DNA of 64,000 bases from Acidimicrobiales bacterium (lineage in GTDB: Bacteria; Actinomycetota; Acidimicrobiia; Acidimicrobiales; SHLQ01): assembly GCA_020628865.1 (NCBI GenBank), contig JAHDEJ010000024.1:1-64000 (forward strand), written 5' to 3'. The number at the start of each line of letters is the position of its first letter. Positions within the stretch are counted from its first letter, which is position 1. Below, piece after piece: positions 31,173 to 40,631 of this stretch. The notes beneath the pieces were generated by a model, which had not been told where the DNA came from, did no database searches, and saw only the letters and a program-made list of their open reading frames with translations. The translations under genes were made by a program, and so were the position numbers.

Positions 31173-32309
31173 GTGAGTCCAGTACCGCAGCTCGAGGATC
31201 TGGGGGACGTCGCCGGCAAGCGCGTCCTCGTCCGCACCGACTTCAACGTGCCGTTGAACGGCACCGAGATCACCGACGATCTTCGCATTCGTGCCGCCCT
31301 CCCAACATTGCGTTGGTTGCAGGAGCGGGGTGCCGAGGTCACGGCGATGAGCCACCTCGGCCGTCCGAAGGGTGAGCCGAACCCGGAGTACGACATCGAG
31401 CCGGTGCGCCAGCATCTGGAGTCGTTGCTTCCGGGCGTGAAGCTGCTCGACAACCTGCGGTTCGATCCGGGCGAGACCGCCAACGATCCGGCGTTCGTGC
31501 AGAAGCTGATCGAGGGGCAGGACCTGTACGTGAACGACGCGTTCGGCGCGTCGCATCGTGCCCATGCGTCCATCGTCGGCCCGCCGCAGCATCTTCCCGG
31601 TGCTGCCGGCCGTCTGCTGGCGAAAGAGGTCGAGATTCTGGGTGGTGTCCGAGACAGCGCCCGCAAGCCGTTCGTGGCGATCATGGGCGGCTCGAAGGTG
31701 TCGGACAAGGTGGCGATCATCGAAGCGCTGTCCGAGCGGGTGGACGAGCTGTTGATCGGCGGCGGCATGGCGTTCACGTTCTTCGCAGCACAGGGTCATT
31801 CCGTGGGCAACTCGCTGCTCGAGGAGTCCATGGTGGACTACTGCGCCGAGCTGTTGGCCAGCGATCGTCCGATCCGCCTTCCGCACGACACCACGGCGCT
31901 CGGCCCTGGCGGCCAGTTGTTCGACCCGGACGCTGGGGGAGATGTGCGCCAGATGGGCACCAGCATCCCGGATGGCTGGATGGGTGTGGACATCGGCCCG
32001 GGTACGGCGTCGGAGTACATGGAGATCGTGCACGACGCAGCGACGATCCTCTGGAACGGCCCGGTGGGTGTGTTCGAGGATCCGCGGTTCGAGGCCGGGA
32101 CGAAGACGTTGGCCATGGCTGTGGCGGAGTCTCGTGGCTTCAGCGTGGTCGGCGGCGGCGATTCTGCTGCGGCGGCCAAGCAGTTCGGCGTGGACGTCGA
32201 CATGGATCATGTGAGCACCGGCGGCGGAGCGTCGCTGGAGCTGCTGGAGAAGGGCGATCTGCCCGGCTTGGCAGCACTACGAGGTGAATTCTCAGAAGGG
32301 GGCCAATGA
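31173..32309 (+). CDS. pgk: Phosphoglycerate kinase
   Basis: Makes ATP from 1,3-bisphosphoglycerate in glycolysis. The 378-residue product has the N-terminal substrate site VLVRTDFNVPL, SHLGRPKGEPN, LLDNLRFDPGE, the hinge GGSKVSDKVAIIEAL, nucleotide-site GIGPGTASEY-like DIGPGTASEYMEIVHDA, WNGPVGVFEDPRFEAGT and GGGDSAAAAKQFG. It begins with GTG, placed by homology (MSPVPQLEDL), and is slightly shorter than the usual 390-400 residues. Its stop overlaps the tpiA ATG (ATGA), so the two are translationally coupled. Confidence 0.96.
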   Translation: MSPVPQLEDLGDVAGKRVLVRTDFNVPLNGTEITDDLRIRAALPTLRWLQERGAEVTAMSHLGRPKGEPNPEYDIEPVRQHLESLLPGVKLLDNLRFDPGETANDPAFVQKLIEGQDLYVNDAFGASHRAHASIVGPPQHLPGAAGRLLAKEVEILGGVRDSARKPFVAIMGGSKVSDKVAIIEALSERVDELLIGGGMAFTFFAAQGHSVGNSLLEESMVDYCAELLASDRPIRLPHDTTALGPGGQLFDPDAGGDVRQMGTSIPDGWMGVDIGPGTASEYMEIVHDAATILWNGPVGVFEDPRFEAGTKTLAMAVAESRGFSVVGGGDSAAAAKQFGVDVDMDHVSTGGGASLELLEKGDLPGLAALRGEFSEGGQ

Positions 32310-33085
32310 TGGCCGATCGCAAGCCGCTCATCAGCGGCAATTGGAAGATGAACCAGAACCACTTCGAGGCGATTCAGCTCGTCCAGAAGTTGTCGTATGC
32401 GTTGACGAAGGACGACATCACGGCGGTCGACGTGTCGATCCATCCGCCGTTCACGGACCTGCGTTCGGTGCAGACCGTGCTCGAAGCCGACAAGATCCCG
32501 ATCGCCCTCGGCGCCCAGAACTGCCACTGGGAGGCCAGCGGTGCGTTCACGGGCGAGGTGTCGCCGGCGATGCTGCAGAAGCTCAACGTGAGCTACGTGA
32601 TCTGCGGTCACTCCGAGCGTCGCCAACTCTTCGGCGAGACGAACGAGGACGTCAACAAGAAGGTCAAGGCGATCCTCAAGCACGAGATGACGCCGATCAT
32701 GGCGTGCGGCGAGACGCTCGAGCAGCGTGAGTCGGGCGAGATGGAGGACCACATCGTGGATCAGGTCCTCGAGGGTCTGGCCGGTGTGAAGAAGGACGCG
32801 GTGGGCGGCCTGGTGATCGCCTACGAGCCGATCTGGGCCATTGGCACGGGCATGACGGCCACGCCGGACGATGCCCAGCAGATGTGTGCGTTCATCCGCC
32901 AGACGGTGGAGGAGAAGTTCGGTGCTGCGGCGGCGAAGGCCGTGCGCATCCAGTACGGAGGCTCGGTGAAGCCGGGTACCGCTCCGGAGCTGATGAACCA
33001 GCCGGACATCGACGGTGCACTGATCGGTGGGGCGTCGCTTTCGGCCGAGGACTTCGCGCACTGCATTCAGTACCGGCTTCGCTAA
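32306..33085 (+). CDS. tpiA: Triosephosphate isomerase
   Basis: Interconverts glyceraldehyde 3-phosphate and dihydroxyacetone phosphate. The 259-residue barrel shows SGNWKMN with the catalytic Lys, CGHSERRQLFGE with the catalytic His95-type residue, AYEPIWAIGTG with the catalytic Glu, and IQYGGSVKPG plus GALIGGASL at the phosphate-binding end. Two adjacent ATG codons (32306 and 32309) are both possible starts. It overlaps pgk and is followed by secG 28 bases later. Confidence 0.97.
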   Translation: MMADRKPLISGNWKMNQNHFEAIQLVQKLSYALTKDDITAVDVSIHPPFTDLRSVQTVLEADKIPIALGAQNCHWEASGAFTGEVSPAMLQKLNVSYVICGHSERRQLFGETNEDVNKKVKAILKHEMTPIMACGETLEQRESGEMEDHIVDQVLEGLAGVKKDAVGGLVIAYEPIWAIGTGMTATPDDAQQMCAFIRQTVEEKFGAAAAKAVRIQYGGSVKPGTAPELMNQPDIDGALIGGASLSAEDFAHCIQYRLR

Positions 33086-33112
33086 CCTGTACTGGCTGAA
33101 GGAGACATTGCG

Positions 33113-33346
33113 ATGTTCTGGGTAGTTCTTGTAATCCATGTGCTGTTGGGTCTCGGCCTGATCTTCCTCGTGCTGCTGCACAGCGGCAAGGGTGGCGGCC
33201 TGTCCGACATGTTCGGTGGTGGCGCCGGTGCGGCGTCCGCCGGATCGACGGTGGTCGAGCAGAACCTGAACCGCATGACGATCCTTGTCGCCGTGGCGTT
33301 CACGTTCACGACGATTGCGTTGGCGCTGCTGTTCGACTTCGGCTGA
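33113..33346 (+). CDS. secG: Protein translocase subunit SecG
   Basis: Small membrane partner of SecYE in protein export. The 77-residue product has two membrane helices (VVLVIHVLLGLGLIFLVLLH and MTILVAVAFTFTTIALALLF) joined by the glycine-rich GKGGGLSDMFGGGAGAAS loop characteristic of SecG. A GAAGGAG site precedes the ATG. Its place right after tpiA is the conserved actinobacterial and bacterial arrangement. Confidence 0.95.
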   Translation: MFWVVLVIHVLLGLGLIFLVLLHSGKGGGLSDMFGGGAGAASAGSTVVEQNLNRMTILVAVAFTFTTIALALLFDFG

Positions 33347-33432
33347 CGCCGAGTCATCTCTGCGTCCCCCGTTTGCGTGTGATCTGACGCGCAGATTCAA
33401 TCGCCTGACCCTCGTGCCGATGGGCACGGGTC

Positions 33433-35052
33433 ATGCGTACGTTTCGTTTCCTTCTGTCGCTGCTTCTCGTGGCGTTTCTGGCTGCATGTAGCGGGCCCGA
33501 AGAGCCGTCCCTGACGGCACCTTCCCAGACGTTGCCGCCGACCGTGCCGCTCCCTGAGGAGCCGGACGCGTTGGCCTTCTCGGACCCGGTCGCTTCCGGG
33601 GACGTCGAGCCGCTCACGCTGCGAGTCAGCGTGCCTCGCATGACCTTCGTGGCTCCGCATGTGGTGGATGAGACCGACCCGATCGAGGTGTTGGTCACCG
33701 ACCTGCTGACGGACGGGTTGACCGAGCGCGATCCGTACACCGGCGAGGTTGGGCCTGGTCTGGCGCAGCTCTGGTCGGTGTCGGAGGATCGCCTCACGTG
33801 GACGTTCCTGTTGGGCGCCCGCGATTTCAGCAACGGATCGCCGATCACAGCTGATGATGTCGTGGCCAGCTTGAACCGGGTTGCTGCGCAGGGTGTGCAG
33901 TCGTTGAGCGGTGTGAATCTTGCGGTGGTGGACGGCTATGCCGCTGTTGCCGCCGGCGAGACCCCGGTGATGACCGGTGTGGTCGCCCCCGATGACGCCA
34001 CGGTCGTCATCACCCTGACCGAGCCATACGAGCCGCTGGCCGAGCTGCTGGCGGGCGTGACCTTTGGTGTGTTCCCGGTCGACATCGACACGACCGGAGC
34101 GCTGCCGCTCTCGTCTTCCCGTTCGTTTGTTCCCACGGCCATGTGGGATGAGGGGTTCCGGGTGAAGGCCGACGGTTTGGACGGCACGATCTCGGCGATC
34201 GAGGTTTGGGCCGACCCGGACGCAAGCCTGATCGCCGACGGCGAGGTCGACCTTGCCATCGGCGTACCGACCGACGACGTGCCCGACGGATTCAACAGCT
34301 CGTGGGCGCAACGTTCAGCTGACGCCTTCTTTGCCCTCAACCATGACGTGGCCCCATTCGACGATCCGGTCGTGCGCCGAGCGCTGCTGCGGGCGATCGA
34401 TCAGACGGAGCTGCGGGACGAGTTCTTCCCCGAGGCTGGCATCATGCAAGGCTTCGTGCCCCAGGACGTGCCCGGCGGCTCTCCGGACGCCTGCGGCGAG
34501 TACTGCGAGACGATTCTGCGCCGTGCCCGTGGAGCCGTGCGGGACACTGGCGCCGGCGACGTGCCGTTCACCGTGGACTTCTTCGTGGACGACATCGACG
34601 ACAGCGAGCAGCGGTTGGCCGAGGCCATCGTGGCGACGCTGCGCAACGTCGGCCTCAACGCCACCGCTCGAGCCCATTCGATCGACGACTACGGTGCCCG
34701 CATCGCTGCCGGCGACATGGCCATGTTCCGCTTCGGTTCGGTCTCCACCGCACTCATTGCCGATGCCGACCTGGCCGACATGTTCCACACGAACGGCCCG
34801 GACAACGTGACCAACACGTCCATCCCCGAGTTCGACGCTCTGGTGGAAGAAGCCCGGGTGACGATCGATGCCGACGAGCGTGCGGCCCTGTACGCCGAGG
34901 CCGAGAACCTGCTGTTCAAGGAAGCGGTTGTGGTGCCGCTGGTGGAGTTCCGCCAGCGCATCGTGTTGGGGGAGCGGATCGAGAGCGCCGGCCTCGAACC
35001 GGACGGTTCGCTGGACCTCGGTTCGGTCGTGTTCCTCGGCCCAGAAGAGTGA
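33433..35052 (+). CDS. ABC transporter substrate-binding lipoprotein, family 5 (peptide/nickel type)
   Basis: Surface lipoprotein of 539 residues that should capture a peptide or similar ligand for an ABC importer. The N-terminus MRTFRFLLSLLLVAFLAACSG is a signal peptide with lipobox LAAC. A Pro/Glu-rich linker follows, then the SBP_bac_5 fold: PYTGEVGPGLAQLWSVSEDRLTWTFLLG region, FSNGSPITADDVVASLNRV, VRRALLRAIDQTELRDEFFPEA and a typical C-terminal ARVTIDADERAALYAEAENLL-like stretch. No permease or ATPase gene is adjacent; a tRNA gene follows, so it either works with distant partners or has another binding role. Confidence 0.88.
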   Translation: MRTFRFLLSLLLVAFLAACSGPEEPSLTAPSQTLPPTVPLPEEPDALAFSDPVASGDVEPLTLRVSVPRMTFVAPHVVDETDPIEVLVTDLLTDGLTERDPYTGEVGPGLAQLWSVSEDRLTWTFLLGARDFSNGSPITADDVVASLNRVAAQGVQSLSGVNLAVVDGYAAVAAGETPVMTGVVAPDDATVVITLTEPYEPLAELLAGVTFGVFPVDIDTTGALPLSSSRSFVPTAMWDEGFRVKADGLDGTISAIEVWADPDASLIADGEVDLAIGVPTDDVPDGFNSSWAQRSADAFFALNHDVAPFDDPVVRRALLRAIDQTELRDEFFPEAGIMQGFVPQDVPGGSPDACGEYCETILRRARGAVRDTGAGDVPFTVDFFVDDIDDSEQRLAEAIVATLRNVGLNATARAHSIDDYGARIAAGDMAMFRFGSVSTALIADADLADMFHTNGPDNVTNTSIPEFDALVEEARVTIDADERAALYAEAENLLFKEAVVVPLVEFRQRIVLGERIESAGLEPDGSLDLGSVVFLGPEE

Positions 35053-35123
35053 TGGCCGAGGGTGGAGCTTCGGCTGCGACCCGATACGATTCTCCTCCGG
35101 TTCAGGGCAACCTGACCAGCCAC

Positions 35124-35210
35124 GTCGGAGTGGCGGAATTGGCAGACGCGCTAGCTTGAGGGGCTAGTGCCCGAAAGGGCGTGGGGGTTCAAGTCCCCCC
35201 TCCGACACCA
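35124..35210 (+). tRNA. tRNA-Leu (anticodon GAG)
   Basis: Class II tRNA of 87 bases including an encoded CCA. The acceptor stem pairs GTCGGAG (35124-35130) with CTCCGAC before A-CCA. The anticodon arm is CTAGC, loop TTGAGGG, GCTAG, giving anticodon GAG. A long variable arm (TGCCCGAAAGGGCG) and the T arm (GGGGGTTCAAGTCCCCC) follow. Its 3' part recurs at 41983-41997 and 55216-55239, so it seems to have been an integration site. Confidence 0.95.
35187..35210 (+). other. Putative attL: 3' end of tRNA-Leu
   Basis: The last 24 bases of the tRNA gene (T loop to CCA) match 55216-55239 at 22 of 24 positions, and its last 15 (CCCCCTCCGACACCA) match 41983-41997 exactly. tRNA 3' ends are common targets of tyrosine integrases, and an inactivated integrase gene lies at 39193-39852. 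Confidence 0.6.
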
Positions 35211-35357
35211 CAGAAATCCCTGGTAGCAGTGGGGTGAATCACTCCCAGGGGTATCGTTTGCAAATGGATTTGCAAATGCCTGCGTCCGGTCCTGGCGAGA
35301 TGGCATGACATCCAGCGCTTGGTGTCGCAGCCCGAGCGAGAATCGGCGGACTACCCC

Positions 35358-38300
35358 TCATCTTCTTCGCCGTCGCTTCTGTTTCGACCTCCTGGTGTTC
35401 GGGTTCTGCTTGGTTCGAGCGACGAGCTTGTCGAGCTCGCGATCCGCCAGCTGGTCGTAGGTCACGAACCCAATGGCGCGAGCCTGCTTCGACGCCTTCG
35501 CAAAGTGAAGGCCGACGAGGTCCGAACTTGTAGCGATCAAGCCTTGGACTTGCCACCCCCGAGGGTCGCTCTGCGTCCCAATCATTCCTAGGAGTTCAGC
35601 CAGGTTGACTCTTAGGAACCTCAGGCGTTCTTGGTGATGGGCGAGCGCCGACGAGTCCCCTTCAAAGAGCTTGTCGACTTCGTTGCGCAGCTCCGCCGGA
35701 GTTCGGGCAAGTTCGAAGTCCTTGGTCTCGATCGCGACCACAACCTTCGTCGAGGGATCGATCACGAGAACGTCGACGTCGCCGATGTCCTCGCCAGGTC
35801 GTCGTTCGAGCCGGAGGCTGCCCAGCTTTTTCACGTTCTCGAAGACGACGAACCGGTTCGCTGCTCTATAGAGATCGGCGACGGAGCGGTTGAACTCGAG
35901 ATTCTGAGCTTGCCGCTGCTCCGTGATGTACGACTTCATCTGAGTCGAACGCGCCTTGAGCCGTCCTGCGAGGACTAAGGCGAGCAGCTGGCGACCAGCA
36001 TTCAGGACGGCTCGTGGACCCCACGCAAGATCGACTTTGTCGGTAGTATCTCCGCACTCGGCGATCGGGCGCCGAACTGCCGAGCGGTCCCTGGAGAATC
36101 GCCACGGATACGCATCCGCCGGGTTGCCGGGGTCGGGGAAGTCTGGCAGCGCAGAGAGTGTCAGCAGGCCGAGGGCCGAGTCGACTCGGGCCGGCGTCAT
36201 CTCCAACGCAACGGCCAGCTCCTCGATTAGTTCGGTGCGCTCACGTCGGGCGACCTGGCCCGTGGCGACACGAGCCAACTCGGCCAGTTCGCTGGTGATC
36301 TCGGCGAGCTCTGTCGCAGTGAGTCCGAACTCTGCCTCGAACGCTGCATTGAGGGTTGATGGATCGAAGGAGTTGTCTTCAGCTCGTTCTGGCGATGCCC
36401 AGTTTCGGCTGTAGCCAGCCGAAGCCCGATCTAGCGCCCGCTGCGGCAACAACTGACCGAAGCTCTCGACGGCGGATTGATATGCGCCCTCGCGCGAGAT
36501 GCCGAGTCGCCCGGACGGCAACATTGATACTTCTGGGTCGGAGAGCCCGTGGCGGATTGCATCGCTCGTATACCCGAGCTCGACGATTTGCCTTGCGAGC
36601 GCAAGGAGGCGGTCGTACTTGGCTAGTGAGAGGTGTTCCCCACCTGCGGGACGAACGGCCGTTGCCATCTCAAGCAAGAACCGACTTGGTGGTCCAGTTG
36701 CTATCAGCGCCCTTCGGGCTTCGATAGCGTCGAGTACCGCAGACGAGTCTCCACCAAAGCAAGCAGTTTGGGCGGGCACCAGAAGGTTGGTGCGATGATC
36801 TAGGAACGCGAGGCGCTCCTGCTCACATAGCAGGTGCTCTATGACCTCTTGCGCGTCCAGCCCCTCGATCTCGCTTCGGAGCCTCGAAAACAGTCCTGCG
36901 ACAAGCCCGTTCAGGATGTTCGTTCGATCGGCCGCGCCAAAAGTTTGCGGCGCATCCCCGAACTGGGCTCGCAGGTCCTCGCCGACTTCATCGAGAACGA
37001 ACTCGGTGTCTGGGTCCTGCACGAGTCGAGGCCGCGCTGTGTAGCCGAGTTGAGCAGCGACGTTATCTCCGTCGCCGAAGACATTCAGCATCTTCGTCGC
37101 TGGGTCGAGCCCCAAACCACGGAGACGCGAGCGGCAGTCTTCACTCGACACGCCAGCCAGGTCGCAGAGAGCTTCCGCAACAGAAGCGGCGTACTCCATC
37201 TCCGCCGCATTGTCCGCTCCTCTCAGTTGTCCTAGAGCACCGTCTAGCAGAGTGACGTGGACAGTCCTGGCAGACGGGTCGACTGCAATACTCAGCCATC
37301 GGTCCGAAGGCTCAAACCCGTTGCTGGAGTCATCAGGGAGTGACTGGGCCTCGCATCGGACACGTATTGTCAGTTGGTGCGTTCCAGATTGCCGAAGCTC
37401 GCTAAGCGCATGAGTGATTAGCGAGCGCGTGCGCCAGATCCAGAATGCCGTAGCTTCTGCCAGATCTTCCGAGAGTTCTTGCTGTGAATCGTCAGCGGGT
37501 GCCGGTTGTACCCAGCAGTCGATCTCGAGCTCAACGATGTGCACGTAGGAGTCGGGAGGGTCGAGTGGCCGGTAGACCGGGGAGGCATTGTCGGCAGGCC
37601 ACCGCATGACCTCGAGCAAACCGCCGGACGGCGCGCGCACGGCATGCCGGTCGTTCTCCATGCGTCTGCTGAGCACGAGGGAAGCTCCACTGCCCGGAGC
37701 AACCGACATGAATGTCGGCGGTTGGTCATCGCCGAGGTAGAACCCGGAGCCATGGTCAAGATAGATGGAGAAATCGTCGAGTGCTGAGAAGGACATCGTC
37801 CTGCTCCGGGTCCGAAGACGATCCGATGCAAGCGCGAATTTCCATAGGGCAACAGGGTCAGGAGCGAGCGTCGACGCGAAGATCTCAAGCTCGTCCAGTC
37901 GGACGGTGAGGATTGGGGATCCGTCGCGGTGGCTTGCACGCGTGAATCCGACGAATTGACTCCGACCAAGTGGTGCCGAGATGACTAGGTGAAGGCAGTT
38001 CGCAAACCTCTGGGTCTTGTCGATCGCAGTTCGCACCTCAAGGATTCGCTCCTCGAGCCGCTTGGCTAGCTGACGGTCACCCATCATCTCGAACGGATAC
38101 CCGGGCCTGTAGCCGTCGAGACTGTCCGTTAGGCAAACGACATGGGCCACTTTGTCGGAGTCGAAGCTGTAGTAGCGCTCGCTGAACGCATCCGTGGGCG
38201 CAATGGCCCCATTCGGTGGCTGGATCGGGATCCACCGCATCCGGAGCAACTGGCTCGCGACGGTCTGTTGAGCTGTCTCCTGAAGCACTGAGGTCAGCGG

Positions 38301-39101
38301 CTCGGTGAGGTTGTTCTCGACAGCTCGAGCCAGCGTCCGGTGTGTGACTGAGGCCGCAAGACCACTTGGGAGACCTACGACCAGTCGGCCGTCGGAGAGT
38401 CTTTCAAGCGGATAGAGGTAGGACCGATCATCGGTTGGCGACTCCTGCTCGTGGTCGAACAGCGCCCTGGAGCCTGGAGCAACGAGCTGGTCGATGTCGA
38501 CATCGGGGCCGAGGTGTTGGAGGATCTCGGCGTCACTGAATGTGACCATGTCCATCAGATCTCTGAGCTCCGCCTCGTTCGGGACGATGAGACGCGATCT
38601 TGGTGATAGCTCAGGGGCTTCGTAGCGACGCAGCCCAGCTCGTTCGCAGACCGCCTCCGAAAGCTTCAGAAGCACCCGAGCGTCATGGAAGACGCTCGAA
38701 CGAAAGCCCTCTTGGTCTTCCGGCAGGGACCGCACGGAATCAAGAACGAGCTGACAACCCGCATGGGACCCCGAGGCGCCTCCTGCTACGACACGGTGAC
38801 CTCCGCCGAAGAAGGTGATCGAGCCAACGAAGCTCTCCTCAAAAGGGTCCTCGCCGGAGACAGTAGAAGCGCTTGCGATCGGCTCCTGCGTCAACATACG
38901 ACGCAGCTCTTGCCCGGTTACTCGACGCTGTTCCTCACCGATTGGGGCCCCTGCAGCCGTTTCGAGCAGTCGCTCGAAACGGGCCCACTTCGTAGCGTTT
39001 CCCGGGATGATCTGCAGTGCCCCGGCGGCGCGCAGGAGATCGTCTCGAACACCCCCGGACGAGGCAGCGAGCTCGGCAATGGTAGTCGGCCGCAAGTTCA
39101 T
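35358..39101 (-). CDS. Large uncharacterised protein with C-terminal PD-(D/E)XK-like nuclease motif
   Basis: A 1247-residue protein that I cannot assign to a named family. Near residues 1105-1130 it has GDVDVLVID followed 8-10 residues later by VVVAIETKDF, the D...ExK core of PD-(D/E)XK nucleases (as in Mrr/NERD-like domains), with an upstream helix containing Glu (NLEFNRSVADLY). The C-terminus is very basic (RRSKQKRRRRR). The first 1000 residues show no P-loop, helicase or membrane motifs that I can see. Third-position A/T is higher than in the flanking genes, which suggests transfer. It sits next to tRNA-Leu on an apparent island, so a stand-alone defence nuclease is a reasonable guess. ATG 39101 chosen; a TTG at 39137 is possible. 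Confidence 0.6.
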   Translation of the reverse strand: MNLRPTTIAELAASSGGVRDDLLRAAGALQIIPGNATKWARFERLLETAAGAPIGEEQRRVTGQELRRMLTQEPIASASTVSGEDPFEESFVGSITFFGGGHRVVAGGASGSHAGCQLVLDSVRSLPEDQEGFRSSVFHDARVLLKLSEAVCERAGLRRYEAPELSPRSRLIVPNEAELRDLMDMVTFSDAEILQHLGPDVDIDQLVAPGSRALFDHEQESPTDDRSYLYPLERLSDGRLVVGLPSGLAASVTHRTLARAVENNLTEPLTSVLQETAQQTVASQLLRMRWIPIQPPNGAIAPTDAFSERYYSFDSDKVAHVVCLTDSLDGYRPGYPFEMMGDRQLAKRLEERILEVRTAIDKTQRFANCLHLVISAPLGRSQFVGFTRASHRDGSPILTVRLDELEIFASTLAPDPVALWKFALASDRLRTRSRTMSFSALDDFSIYLDHGSGFYLGDDQPPTFMSVAPGSGASLVLSRRMENDRHAVRAPSGGLLEVMRWPADNASPVYRPLDPPDSYVHIVELEIDCWVQPAPADDSQQELSEDLAEATAFWIWRTRSLITHALSELRQSGTHQLTIRVRCEAQSLPDDSSNGFEPSDRWLSIAVDPSARTVHVTLLDGALGQLRGADNAAEMEYAASVAEALCDLAGVSSEDCRSRLRGLGLDPATKMLNVFGDGDNVAAQLGYTARPRLVQDPDTEFVLDEVGEDLRAQFGDAPQTFGAADRTNILNGLVAGLFSRLRSEIEGLDAQEVIEHLLCEQERLAFLDHRTNLLVPAQTACFGGDSSAVLDAIEARRALIATGPPSRFLLEMATAVRPAGGEHLSLAKYDRLLALARQIVELGYTSDAIRHGLSDPEVSMLPSGRLGISREGAYQSAVESFGQLLPQRALDRASAGYSRNWASPERAEDNSFDPSTLNAAFEAEFGLTATELAEITSELAELARVATGQVARRERTELIEELAVALEMTPARVDSALGLLTLSALPDFPDPGNPADAYPWRFSRDRSAVRRPIAECGDTTDKVDLAWGPRAVLNAGRQLLALVLAGRLKARSTQMKSYITEQRQAQNLEFNRSVADLYRAANRFVVFENVKKLGSLRLERRPGEDIGDVDVLVIDPSTKVVVAIETKDFELARTPAELRNEVDKLFEGDSSALAHHQERLRFLRVNLAELLGMIGTQSDPRGWQVQGLIATSSDLVGLHFAKASKQARAIGFVTYDQLADRELDKLVARTKQNPNTRRSKQKRRRRR

Positions 39102-39192
39102 GGAAAGGCGGGGCCGCCGTTCACGGTCATCCAGCAAGCCTAGAATTCCCCGAGGGCTACAGCCGCTCTTTCGATTGGCGCGGGCGGCCCGG

Positions 39193-39852
39193 CTACCTAC
39201 CGACGACGAGGTCGAGAACGTTCAGCCCGGCAGAATCAGCCCGGCCCACTCGCTCGGCGGCGTCGGACTGGAGCGGTGCTCTGACGTGGGTGTAGATGTC
39301 GGCGGTGATGCGTTCGCTGGCGTGGTTGAGCCGGTCTTGGACGACCTTCATCGGGACGTCGGCTTCGAGGGCGACGGTGGCCCAGCCGTGACGGAGGGCG
39401 TGGACGCTGATCGTCGGTAGCGGCTCGGCGGAGTGGTCGCGGTTGTAGCGGACTTGGGCTCGCTTGAACTCTCGGCTGAAACGTTCGGGGTGGAGGTAGT
39501 CGCCGTTCGGCTGAGCGAAGACGAGGTCGCGGACGTGGTAGCCAGCGAGGTCGCAGCCGGGTTCGGGCGATGCGCATACGTGGCTGGTGCCGGCGGCGAG
39601 GCGTTCCTGGTTCTGGATCGATCGCCAGGTCTTGAGGATGGCGAGGGTGCCTTGGTCGAGGATGATGGCGTGGTTCTCGCCGGTCTTGCCTTAGGTCTTT
39701 ACGACGAGCTGGTGGTTGACGCAGGTGACGGTCCAGATGAGGGCGGCGGTGCCTTGCTCGAAGTCGATGTCTTGCCAGCGGATTCCGAGGTTGGCGCCTC
39801 GACGGTCGCCGGATGTGGCGATGAACGCCCAGTCCCTGGGATCTACAGCTAG
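39193..39852 (-). pseudogene. Tyrosine integrase remnant (catalytic domain, nonsense codon)
   Basis: The reverse strand encodes a phage-type integrase C-terminal domain: GANLGIRWQDIDFEQGTA, then GKTGENHAIILDQGT, HALRHGWATVALEADVPMK with the H-x-x-R box, VVQDRLNHASERIT and the catalytic Tyr in ADIYTHV. The N-terminal arm and core-binding domain are missing, since the frame opens only near 39852. An in-frame TAA interrupts it near 39692 (VVKT-stop-GKTGE). It is therefore a truncated, inactive gene, plausibly the recombinase that once moved the segment anchored at tRNA-Leu. Confidence 0.8.
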
Positions 39853-39866
39853 ATCGAAACCTGTCC

Positions 39867-39902
39867 GCTCATCCGGTCAACGGTTTCGTTGACCGGATGA
39901 GC
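39867..39902. repeat. Perfect 16-bp inverted repeat
   Basis: GCTCATCCGGTCAACG, loop GTTT, then its exact reverse complement. It lies just upstream of the truncated end of the integrase remnant. It may be a terminator without a T-tract, a recombination junction or a regulatory site; the sequence alone does not decide. Confidence 0.6.
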
Positions 39903-39992
39903 ATCGGCGCAGACGACTATTCTTTTCAACTCGGGAACCAGATGCGCCGTTCAGACGTCAAAGTAGTAACTCACGCGAAAGGACTGCGACGG

Positions 39993-40631
39993 ATGAAGAG
40001 AGGTGCAGCTCGAAGAGCGACCCTACTGGTTGTCGTCTGCCTCACGCTGTACGGATGCTCCTCCGAGCCGAGCGACGTACTCGCCGCGGGGACCGGTGGC
40101 GAACCCACTCCCGAGTCGTCCGAAGCGTCCGTGACCGAGGTGAGGGATCTGTTGTTCGAGGACTCGCTCGACCAGATCGTCTCGCCCGCCCCTGACGAAG
40201 AGGCGCTCTCTCAACGAACCTCGTTCGTTCTGCTCGACGAGGACGGCTCGCAGCTCGCCACGCCAGGGGCCGAGACTCGTCGCTGGAGCATCCAGGCATG
40301 GAGGGAACGATCCGGCGACGTGAGCTTCGCCACAGAATTTCACCACTTCAGTCAAGACGATTCCGGTGCGCCGACAATATTCACCTGCGCATTCAACAGC
40401 GGCCTGATCGTGGGCGACGCTGTCGCGGGGTACCGGTACTTCGAGGGTCGCCGACCCAACGTGACGCAGCGGCTCGACATCGACGGATTCGATTGTGACG
40501 ACGAGCCGCATCTCCTGAGCGAAGAAGAAGCTCTCTTTAGCGATGTCTTCTTCGTCGACGTAGTGGACGGAGGTTTCGAGGTGACTTCAGCCGACGGTCA
40601 GGTGCTCCGACTGGTCCGGCAGGACTCGTAG
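39993..40631 (+). CDS. Putative lipoprotein of unknown function
   Basis: A 212-residue predicted lipoprotein. MKRGAARRATLLVVVCLTLYGCSSEPS gives a short signal peptide with lipobox LYGC (shown across two motifs: basic start, then hydrophobic core). An acidic Ser/Glu/Thr-rich linker follows, then a compact domain with SFVLLDEDGSQL and FFVDVVDGGFEVTSADGQVLRLV-type beta segments. I see no catalytic motif or family match. The ATG at 39993 was chosen because it places the signal peptide at the N-terminus; an in-frame ATG at 39897 would add 32 residues. It lies in the integrated segment beside the integrase remnant. Confidence 0.6.
   Translation: MKRGAARRATLLVVVCLTLYGCSSEPSDVLAAGTGGEPTPESSEASVTEVRDLLFEDSLDQIVSPAPDEEALSQRTSFVLLDEDGSQLATPGAETRRWSIQAWRERSGDVSFATEFHHFSQDDSGAPTIFTCAFNSGLIVGDAVAGYRYFEGRRPNVTQRLDIDGFDCDDEPHLLSEEEALFSDVFFVDVVDGGFEVTSADGQVLRLVRQDS

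Noticed and set aside
35259-35280. Repeat of TGCAAATGG...TTGC...AATG shared with 55079-55100 as a second pair of att sites
   Set aside because: The match is short and gapped; the tRNA 3'-end repeat is much stronger and explains the borders.
39433-39852. Forward-strand gene of 139 codons over the integrase remnant
   Set aside because: It is the mirror frame of the tyrosine-recombinase sequence, which has the clear HxxR and Tyr motifs on the reverse strand.
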